From the NCBI GenBank assembly GCA_910577035.1, contig CAJTKW010000018.1, positions 1 through 27,895 on the forward strand: 27,895 bases of DNA, written 5' to 3'. The notes under the pieces are model-generated. The model was not told where the DNA came from. It ran no database searches and saw only the letters and a program-made list of their open reading frames with translations. This document shows positions 22,392 to 27,895 of this stretch, piece after piece (position 1 is the stretch's first letter; the number at the start of each line of letters is the position of its first letter). This DNA is from an uncultured Acetatifactor sp. GTDB lineage: Bacteria; Bacillota; Clostridia; Lachnospirales; Lachnospiraceae. The position numbers and the translations under genes were made by a program.

Positions 22392-23453
22392 CTAACTGTT
22401 TTCCTCAATCAGCCCCATAATCGTGCTGATGGAATCCATTTGGCCGCTGTCGGCCATGGCATCGTGGTAATTCTGGCGGTTAAAATACAATTCATGAACC
22501 TTATCCACCAGCAGCTCCGGAGCCAGGTCGTCTTCATCGATTACGATGGAAAAGCCCTGTGCTTCAAAGGAGCGGGCATTTAACAATTGATCGCCCCGGC
22601 TGCTTGCCGCCGGCAGGGGGATCAGTATGTTGGGCTTTTTCAGGGCAAGAAGTTCACAGATGGAATTAGCTCCCGCCCGGGAGATGACGAGATCCGCCAT
22701 GGCAAACAGATCTTTCAGCTCTGCCTTAATGTATTCGAATTGTTTGTACCCGGGAGTATTCAGGAGCAGGTTATCCACCTTATCCTTTCCGCAGAGATGG
22801 ACTACCTGGTAATCTTCCAGAAGCTTGGGAAGGGCATCCCGCACGGCCTTATTCACACTTGCAGCTCCCAGGCTTCCGCCGATTACCATTATGACAGGCT
22901 TATTGGCAGAAAAACCGCACATGTCCAGCCCGGCAAGCCTGTTTCCCTGGGTCAGCTCGGAGCGGATGGGCGAACCGGTGAGAACTGCTTTTTCCGCAGG
23001 CAGAAGCTTTAAGGTCTCGGGGAAATTACAGCATACTTTTCTGGCCGAAGAGATACAGAGCTTATTGGCAAGCCCCGGCGTCATATCCGATTCGTGTATG
23101 ATGCAGGGGATTTTCAGATAGTCAGCGGCACGAACCACCGGGACGCTGACAAACCCCCCTTTGGAAAAAACGATATTCGGCATGTATTCTTTTAAAAACT
23201 TTTTCGCTTCGGAAAATCCCTTTATCACCCGGAAGGGATCCGTAAAATTTTTCAGGTCGAGATAACGGCGGAATTTTCCGGTAGAAATCCCTACATACGG
23301 AATGTCAAAGTCACCGATCAGCTTTTTCTCGATTCCGTCATAGGAACCCATGTACGTGATTTCGTATCCGGCCTTCTTCAGTGCGGGGAGCAGTGCAATA
23401 TTGGGGGTGACGTGCCCCGCAGTTCCCCCGCCTGTCAATACGATTTTCTTCAT
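22392..23453 (-). CDS. murG: MurG: UDP-GlcNAc:undecaprenyl-PP-MurNAc-pentapeptide GlcNAc transferase
   Basis: The 353-residue length equals the usual MurG (about 355). It adds GlcNAc to lipid I to make lipid II at the inner face of the membrane. Visible motifs are VLTGGGTAGHVTPNIAL at the start (glycine loop), FSKGGFVSVPVV, IIHESDMTPGLANK, VIGGSLGAASVN, VISRAGANSICELLALKKPNILIPLP and SSRGDQLLNA, all in the Gram-positive style. ATG 23453 has GGAGAG 6 bases upstream; the longer frame to 23513 runs into the preceding gene. The start overlaps the TSCPD stop by 4 bases, so they form an operon. It lies outside any dcw cluster in this window and could be a second copy. Confidence 0.9.
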   Translation of the reverse strand: MKKIVLTGGGTAGHVTPNIALLPALKKAGYEITYMGSYDGIEKKLIGDFDIPYVGISTGKFRRYLDLKNFTDPFRVIKGFSEAKKFLKEYMPNIVFSKGGFVSVPVVRAADYLKIPCIIHESDMTPGLANKLCISSARKVCCNFPETLKLLPAEKAVLTGSPIRSELTQGNRLAGLDMCGFSANKPVIMVIGGSLGAASVNKAVRDALPKLLEDYQVVHLCGKDKVDNLLLNTPGYKQFEYIKAELKDLFAMADLVISRAGANSICELLALKKPNILIPLPAASSRGDQLLNARSFEAQGFSIVIDEDDLAPELLVDKVHELYFNRQNYHDAMADSGQMDSISTIMGLIEENS

Positions 23454-23686
23454 ATCATGCTCTCCAGTGCTTTTGCCAGCTGGTCGGGGCAGGAGGTAGG
23501 CTTCATGCCGCATTTGATTCCTTTCAGCCTGGAAATGGCGTCTTCCGGTTTCATACCCTTAACCAGTGCGCAGATGCCCTTCAGGTTACCGTTGCAGCCG
23601 CCCACAAATTGGACGGAGTCAATAAGACCGTCCTTTATCTCGATATTGATCTCCTGGGAACAGGTTCCTGATGTTTTGTATTTCAT
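23450..23686 (-). CDS. TSCPD domain protein (TIGR03905 family)
   Basis: The 78-residue protein follows the small stand-alone TSCPD family: MKYKTSGTCSQEINIEI, FVGGCNGNLKGICALVKGM and the CGMKPTSCPDQLAKAL signature that gives the domain its name. Four cysteines (in GTCS, GGCN, GICA and TSCPD) plus one in IKCG could bind metal. Stand-alone members have no known activity; the domain also occurs at the end of some class II ribonucleotide reductases. AAGGAGG lies upstream of the start and a promoter at 23718-23746. Its stop overlaps the murG start. Confidence 0.85.
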   Translation of the reverse strand: MKYKTSGTCSQEINIEIKDGLIDSVQFVGGCNGNLKGICALVKGMKPEDAISRLKGIKCGMKPTSCPDQLAKALESMI

Positions 23687-23717
23687 AGTGCTTTCGCCTC
23701 CTTATAAAATTAGTTAA

Positions 23718-23746
23718 AGTATAGCAGATTTGGAACGGCGTGGCAA
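23718..23746 (-). promoter_or_regulatory. Sigma-A type promoter for the TSCPD-murG operon
   Basis: On the minus strand TTGCCA (23746-23741), a 17-base spacer and TATACT (23723-23718), 32 bases upstream of the TSCPD start. Confidence 0.7.
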
Positions 23747-23839
23747 TTACAGAATTCAGATTATGGAAACTTACAATCGTATCCATAAAATCGCGAAACA
23801 TGTCGACGGAAAAATCTGTAAAAAAAGACAGACATATTT

Positions 23840-23887
23840 TATAATATAGGAGTACAAAAGCCGAATTCGTGAAAACGCGAATCCGGC
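23840..23887 (+). promoter_or_regulatory. -10 box and leader hairpin before the 23931 gene
   Basis: TATAAT at 23840-23845 has no clear -35. About 15 bases downstream, GCCGAATTCGTG (23860-23871) can pair with CGCGAATCCGGC (23876-23887) around AAAA with one mismatch and one G-U pair. On the minus strand the same hairpin is followed by TTTTG, so it could also stop antisense transcription. Confidence 0.4.
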
Positions 23888-23930
23888 CTGTTTGCTTTTG
23901 GGGAGATGTTTTGCAGAGAAGAGGTGTGTT

Positions 23931-24866
23931 ATGATTAGTGTTTTTGTGGAGCAGAAAATAGTAACGGCATGTATGTTCACCTGTCTTGTTCTCAGTATTA
24001 TTCTCAAGCTGTCGCTGGGAATGTTTTATCGTCATATGATAAAAGAAGCGGATAACATGGCCATTACCAATAACAAGCTGTTAAAGCAGTGTAAAATGAA
24101 ATTTTCAAACTGTTTTGAGCTCAATAACGGGATCCACAATATTCCCGTTTTTGTGGACAAGTTTATTAACCGGCTGTCGCTGGGCCCGTTTTCCTTTGAT
24201 TTACTTTATCATCTCTCGGGGCAGATGATGCTTCTGTCTGTGGTGTCGGCGGGAGTCGGCATTTGCCGAAGCATTCTGGCGGGGCGTACACTGGGGGCAA
24301 TCCTTCCCTTTTACATAGTCAGTTTCCTGGGGTTGTATCTGTACTTTTCCGTATCTACGGTGGTGGACATTAAGGGAAAAAGGAGAATGTTAAAAATCAA
24401 TCTGGTGGATTACCTGGAAAACCACCTGGCCTCCAGAATGAACGTGACCAGGCGGGATATAGAAATGCTGTACGGTGATGCGGCGTTCCAGGAAAAGCCG
24501 GGTGGAATAGAAGAGCAGGGCAGTGACAGGGGCAGCCGGAAAAAGAGCAGAAAGACGGTGGAGCTGATGCCTGTGGGCGGGCGGCAAGTGTCGGGAAAGG
24601 AAAGCAAGACTTCCGTAATAGCGGCGCAGCGTGTGTCGGCAGGCATATCGGATGCACACCGGGAGGAAGAAGCTGCCCTCCGGAATACGCAGGAAGCGGC
24701 ATCCCGTGCATCGGCGGAAGTATCCCAGGAGGCAGACCAGGAGGCACGGCGCATGGCCCAGGGAGCCAGGGAGGCGTCACAGCAAACCACTGTGGGGGCC
24801 GCCCGGGAAGCGACGGTTACGGAGGAAGAGCTGGAAATGCTGCTGAAGGAATTTCTGACGGGCTGA
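23931..24866 (+). CDS. Unknown membrane protein with Ala/Glu-rich C-terminal tail
   Basis: The 311-residue protein has an N-terminal helix (about residues 9-31), a soluble segment with the conserved-looking CKMKFSNCFELNNGIHNIPVFVDKFINR, then two hydrophobic helices (about 95-120 and 125-150), and a cytosolic-looking remainder. From about residue 195 it becomes low complexity and rich in Ala, Glu, Arg and Ser, then ends with the ordered helix TVTEEELEMLLKEFLTG, which could be a docking peptide. ATG 23931 follows AAGAGGTG; an upstream ATG at 23892 would start inside the leader. I recognise no named family and assign no function. Confidence 0.7.
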   Translation: MISVFVEQKIVTACMFTCLVLSIILKLSLGMFYRHMIKEADNMAITNNKLLKQCKMKFSNCFELNNGIHNIPVFVDKFINRLSLGPFSFDLLYHLSGQMMLLSVVSAGVGICRSILAGRTLGAILPFYIVSFLGLYLYFSVSTVVDIKGKRRMLKINLVDYLENHLASRMNVTRRDIEMLYGDAAFQEKPGGIEEQGSDRGSRKKSRKTVELMPVGGRQVSGKESKTSVIAAQRVSAGISDAHREEEAALRNTQEAASRASAEVSQEADQEARRMAQGAREASQQTTVGAAREATVTEEELEMLLKEFLTG

Positions 24867-24894
24867 GGCGCAGGGCGGTACGGATTTTTTCACG

Positions 24895-24923
24895 TTGCGG
24901 TTTTTGACGGCGGATACTATAAT
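24895..24923 (+). promoter_or_regulatory. Sigma-A type promoter for the OLD-family gene
   Basis: TTGCGG (24895-24900), a 17-base spacer and a perfect TATAAT (24918-24923), 49 bases upstream of the start at 24973. Confidence 0.6.
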
Positions 24924-24972
24924 AAAGGTACCGGTAAACCCAAAATACAGCCGCAGGTGACAGGAGCCGTCT

Positions 24973-26823
24973 ATGAAGATTTCAGAGCTGCGTATTCAGA
25001 ATTTTAAGTCCATACATGATATGTATCTTCCCGATATAGAGAATGCCCTGATTCTGGTGGGGCAGAACAATACCGGCAAGACCACCGTCCTGGATGCAAT
25101 CCGGGCGGTGGGCGGAGAGTATCGGATTCAGCCGGAGGATTTCGGAGAGGCCGGTGCGAAAATCAGGATTCGCGTGAGGCTTTCTTTTACGGAAGAGGAT
25201 CTGGAACAGCTTCGCCGCAGGGGGGTGGTCAGCCAATACCGAAGGAAGGAAGCGTGGATGCAGGATTTCGTGAAAAAGCTGCCCTCCTTTTCCGACGGCG
25301 CCCTTACCTTTACGATGACGGCTAACAGGAACGGCCAGATTCGTTATATGGATGGAGTCAATAAGAATAATCCCTTCATACAGGAGGTATTTCCCAGGAT
25401 TTACCATGTGGACACGGAACGGCGGGTGGAGCAGCTGCAGAGTGACCTGCTGCTTCTGCAGGAGGACGAGATCCTGAAGCGTATGCGTGCCGGCTGCTGC
25501 ATGTTCAACCAGGCCAGGGAATGCAGCTATTGTTTCAGCTGTATCGGCCTGATAGAACAGAAAAGCCCCGGGGAACTGGATGTCTTCGAAACCTCCAAGC
25601 TTCTGGACTATAAACTGTATCAGTTGAATCTGGACACCTTTGCCCGGATGGTAAATGACTGCTTTCATAAAAACGGGGGGCGGGAGAGCATTCTTTATAC
25701 CATGAACCGGGATGTGGAGAAAATCCTGGAGGTTACGACGCAGATCAGGCACCCTGCCCAGAATGTGCCGCGTCCGGTTTCGCATATGGGCAAGGGAATG
25801 CGTTCCATCTATTTGTTTTCACTTCTGGAAGCGTATACCCAGGTTGAGGAGAATCTGTCCAGTATTATTATGATTGAGGATCCGGAGATTTTTCTGCACC
25901 CCAGCCTGCAGAAGGTGTGCGGGACCATTCTTTACCGTCTGTCGGCTAAGAACCAGGTGATTTTTACCACCCACTCGCCCAACCTGCTGCCAAATTTTAA
26001 CAGCAGGCAGATCCGTCAGGTCATCCTGCAGGAGGATGGCTCCAGCGATGTGCGGAAAAAGACGGACATCAGTGCGATCCTGGATGATCTGGGGTATACG
26101 GCAGGAGACCTGATGAATGTGAATTTTGTCTTCATTGTGGAGGGGAAGCAGGATAAGTCCCGTCTGCCCCTTCTGTTGAGGAAGTATTATGCGGAGACGA
26201 CCGACAGGGAGGGTAATCTGTCCCGTATTGCCATTATCACCACCAACAGCTGCACCAATATCAAGACCTATGCCAATCTGAAATATATGAATCAAATCTA
26301 TCTGCGGGATCAGTTTCTTATGGTCCGGGACAGCGACGGCCAGGATCCGGCCGTTCTGGGGAAGCAGCTCTGCCGTTATTACGAGGAGCGCAATCTGGAG
26401 GACATGGATAAGCTGCCCCGGGTCCGGCCGGAGAATGTGCTGATTCTGAAATATTATTCCTTTGAAAATTATTTCCTGAATCCGGCGGTGATGGCGAAGC
26501 TGGGTATTGTGGAGTCTGAGGAGGCTTTTTACGAAATATTCCTGGAGAAGTGGAAAGAGTATCTGCATCATATGAAAAGCGGCCGTCATCTGACGGAGGT
26601 GCTGGGCCATGATCTGGATACGGTGGAGGACATCCGCCGGCACATGGAAGAGATACGTATTTATCTGCGGGGACACAATTTGTTTGACCTCTTTTACGGA
26701 AAGTATAAGGATCGGGAAAATGAGATCCTGGAGAAATATATCGAAGCGGCCCCCAGGGAGGACTTTGAGGATATTTTTACGGCGTTGGAGCGTTTCCCGT
26801 ATTTCGAGAGCAGGAGAACGTAA
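24973..26823 (+). CDS. OLD-family ATPase with TOPRIM nuclease domain and internal Cys cluster
   Basis: The 616-residue protein has an ABC/SMC-type ATPase part: Walker A GQNNTGKTT at 30-38, a signature-like SHMGKGMRSIYLFSLL at 270-285, Walker B IIMIEDPEIFLHP at 298-310 and TTHSP at 332-336. A TOPRIM domain follows with E390 (FIVEGKQDK) and D453-S-D455. This is the layout of OLD endonucleases, which cut DNA under ATP control and are often used in phage defence or repair. A cluster of five cysteines at 175, 176, 184, 187 and 190 sits in the ATPase insert and may bind zinc or an iron-sulfur cluster. No UvrD-like helicase (GajB) or reverse transcriptase is adjacent, so it looks like a stand-alone class 1 OLD. 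AGGAG lies 6 bases before the start. Confidence 0.85.
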   Translation: MKISELRIQNFKSIHDMYLPDIENALILVGQNNTGKTTVLDAIRAVGGEYRIQPEDFGEAGAKIRIRVRLSFTEEDLEQLRRRGVVSQYRRKEAWMQDFVKKLPSFSDGALTFTMTANRNGQIRYMDGVNKNNPFIQEVFPRIYHVDTERRVEQLQSDLLLLQEDEILKRMRAGCCMFNQARECSYCFSCIGLIEQKSPGELDVFETSKLLDYKLYQLNLDTFARMVNDCFHKNGGRESILYTMNRDVEKILEVTTQIRHPAQNVPRPVSHMGKGMRSIYLFSLLEAYTQVEENLSSIIMIEDPEIFLHPSLQKVCGTILYRLSAKNQVIFTTHSPNLLPNFNSRQIRQVILQEDGSSDVRKKTDISAILDDLGYTAGDLMNVNFVFIVEGKQDKSRLPLLLRKYYAETTDREGNLSRIAIITTNSCTNIKTYANLKYMNQIYLRDQFLMVRDSDGQDPAVLGKQLCRYYEERNLEDMDKLPRVRPENVLILKYYSFENYFLNPAVMAKLGIVESEEAFYEIFLEKWKEYLHHMKSGRHLTEVLGHDLDTVEDIRRHMEEIRIYLRGHNLFDLFYGKYKDRENEILEKYIEAAPREDFEDIFTALERFPYFESRRT

Positions 26824-26901
26824 AATACTTTCTTTTCCGGGGCTTTTGATGTATACTCTAACTGAACTCCAATAATATGAAGATGCAAAGGGGGAATCTA
26901 T

Positions 26902-27381
26902 ATGGAGAAGATTACAAGCTTTACCATCGACCATATCAAACTGCAGCCCGGTATTTATGTGTCCCGCAAGGACAGGGTGGGGAAGGAGACCATTACCACC
27001 TTTGACCTGCGAATGACCAGCCCCAATGAGGAGCCTGTCATGAATACTGCAGAGGTACATACGATTGAACACCTGGGAGCTACTTTCTTAAGGAATCATG
27101 CCGAGTACGGGGCAAAAACCATTTACTTCGGCCCCATGGGCTGCCGTACGGGATTTTATCTGCTGCTGGCAGGGGATTATACTTCCCGGGATATTGTGGA
27201 CCTGATGGTGGAAATGTATGAGTTTATCCGGGATTACAGGGACGAGGTGCCCGGTGCATCGCCGCAGGACTGCGGGAATTATCTGGATATGAATCTGGGA
27301 ATGGCAAATTTCCTGGCAGGAAAATATCTGGATAACGTTCTGTACCATATCGGAGAGGACCGGCTGGTTTATCCCGAATAA
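26902..27381 (+). CDS. luxS: S-ribosylhomocysteine lyase LuxS
   Basis: The 159-residue protein is full length. LuxS splits S-ribosylhomocysteine into homocysteine and DPD, the precursor of autoinducer 2. The metal site is visible as H53-T-I-E-H57 and C124 (in QDCGNYLD), with the catalytic Cys81 in GPMGCRTGFY. AAGGGGG lies 7 bases upstream of the start. A possible -10 TATACT is at 26852-26857 with a poor -35. mtnN follows 61 bases later on the same strand and makes the LuxS substrate, so the two genes work in one pathway. Confidence 0.97.
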   Translation: MEKITSFTIDHIKLQPGIYVSRKDRVGKETITTFDLRMTSPNEEPVMNTAEVHTIEHLGATFLRNHAEYGAKTIYFGPMGCRTGFYLLLAGDYTSRDIVDLMVEMYEFIRDYRDEVPGASPQDCGNYLDMNLGMANFLAGKYLDNVLYHIGEDRLVYPE

Positions 27382-27442
27382 CGTATGGCATAGCAAGGAA
27401 ACGTTACGGTATCGCAAAAATTAAGATAAAGGAGTAATACGA

Positions 27443-27895
27443 ATGAGCAAGATCGGAATCATCGGCGCCATGGAACTGGAGGTCGAGGAACTGAAAGCGG
27501 ATATGGCCGTATCCGGAATTGTAAAAAAGGCGGATATGGAATTCTTTGAGGGCACATTGAGCGGTGCGTCCGTGGTGGTGGTCAGGAGCGGGATCGGCAA
27601 GGTGAACGCCGCTTTGTGTACCCAGATTCTGGCAGATATGTTTGAAGTAACACACATTATCAATACCGGTGTGGCCGGTTCCCTGAATGCCAGGCTGGAC
27701 ATCGGTGATATTCTGATTTCCAGGGATGCCCTGCACCACGATATGGACGTTACCATTTTCGGGTATCAACCGGGAGAGGTTCCACAGATGGGACGCCGGG
27801 AATTTCCCGCTGACGAACGGCTGATGCAGCTGGCAAAGGAGGCCTGTGAAAAGGTCAATCCGGATATTCACGCCATTTTGGGCCGCGTGGTCAGC
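27443..27895 (+). CDS. mtnN: 5'-methylthioadenosine/S-adenosylhomocysteine nucleosidase (5' part, cut by window edge)
   Basis: The first 151 codons are present and the frame is open at the right edge. The enzyme removes adenine from SAH and MTA; the product S-ribosylhomocysteine feeds LuxS. Visible features are IGIIGAMELEVEEL with E13 at the place of E. coli Glu12, VVVRSGIGKVNAAL, HIINTGVAGSLNARLDIGDILIS and HHDMDVTIFGYQPG. The catalytic Asp of the family lies beyond the window. AAGGAG sits 9 bases upstream of the ATG. It is also known as pfs. Confidence 0.95.
   Translation, partial: MSKIGIIGAMELEVEELKADMAVSGIVKKADMEFFEGTLSGASVVVVRSGIGKVNAALCTQILADMFEVTHIINTGVAGSLNARLDIGDILISRDALHHDMDVTIFGYQPGEVPQMGRREFPADERLMQLAKEACEKVNPDIHAILGRVVS

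Noticed and set aside
24973..26823. Gabija defence system (GajA) reading of the OLD protein
   Set aside because: The neighbouring genes are luxS and an unknown membrane protein; no UvrD-like GajB helicase is adjacent, so only a stand-alone OLD protein can be supported.
25819..27072. 417-residue minus-strand open frame, and similar long ones at 5502-6782, 6813-7799 and 16211-17134
   Set aside because: All lie opposite well-supported genes with clear motifs; their translations are His/Gln/Ile-rich shadows without recognisable domains.

Overview
The window looks like chromosome from a low-to-mid GC Clostridia, most likely a gut Lachnospiraceae. The evidence is strong AGGAGG-type ribosome binding sites, sigma-A style promoters, a germinant-receptor (GerA) gene and a YtaF-like gene, LuxS, a TIGR03905-type TSCPD protein, and several families I associate mainly with that group (CmpB-like membrane proteins, DUF3048/DUF3810 pair, ParB-like/BMP fusion, a protein with a YPKRAxGLVKKGRA-type N-terminus). 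No phage, transposase, IS or CRISPR was found.

Layout. 1-600: AT-rich tail of a membrane protein, its terminator, and a promoter/inverted repeat/RBS with no gene behind it. 600-5400: mostly small metabolic and membrane genes: GNAT acetyltransferase (-), DUF2087 + TauE/SafE pair, a small unknown protein with its own promoter and terminator, a GH105 hydrolase + YjbR pair, a 15/30-bp minisatellite, and a CmpB-like membrane protein. 5400-11700: an LtaS-type membrane sulfatase-fold enzyme, an HTH regulator fused to a compact FlhA/FHIPEP-type C-terminal domain (with a 19-bp palindrome in its leader), a degenerate HPr-like protein (-), and the overlapping DUF3048 lipoprotein / DUF3810 membrane metalloprotease-like pair. 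11700-15700: an unknown beta-rich plus coiled-coil protein (-) that appears to start at AUA, two tRNA-Gly genes (UCC, GCC), and a PTS EIIC-EAL fusion (-) whose stop codon lies in the antisense of the second tRNA. 15900-19200: cytosolic ParB-like/BMP fusion with a metallophosphoesterase, then a second CmpB-like protein. 19200-21330 (-): YtaF-like protein and a GerA-family gene broken by a 5' frameshift/deletion. 21435-23750: NodB-type deacetylase (+) facing a TSCPD-murG operon (-). 23900-27895: an unknown membrane protein with an Ala/Glu-rich tail, an OLD-family ATPase/TOPRIM protein with a Cys cluster, luxS, and the 5' part of the MTA/SAH nucleosidase gene (mtnN/pfs).

How genes work together. 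luxS and mtnN are adjacent and carry out consecutive steps of SAH detoxification / AI-2 formation. murG, the deacetylase and the LtaS-like enzyme all act on the cell envelope but are not one operon. The most unusual content is signalling: an FlhA-type domain reused behind a DNA-binding domain, a sugar-permease domain fused to a c-di-GMP phosphodiesterase, a receptor-like BMP domain kept in the cytosol with a ParB-like domain, and an HPr-like fold without the phosphorylated histidine. Those are separate observations; I do not see one multi-gene novel system. All functional calls are from reading motifs by eye; no database search was run.
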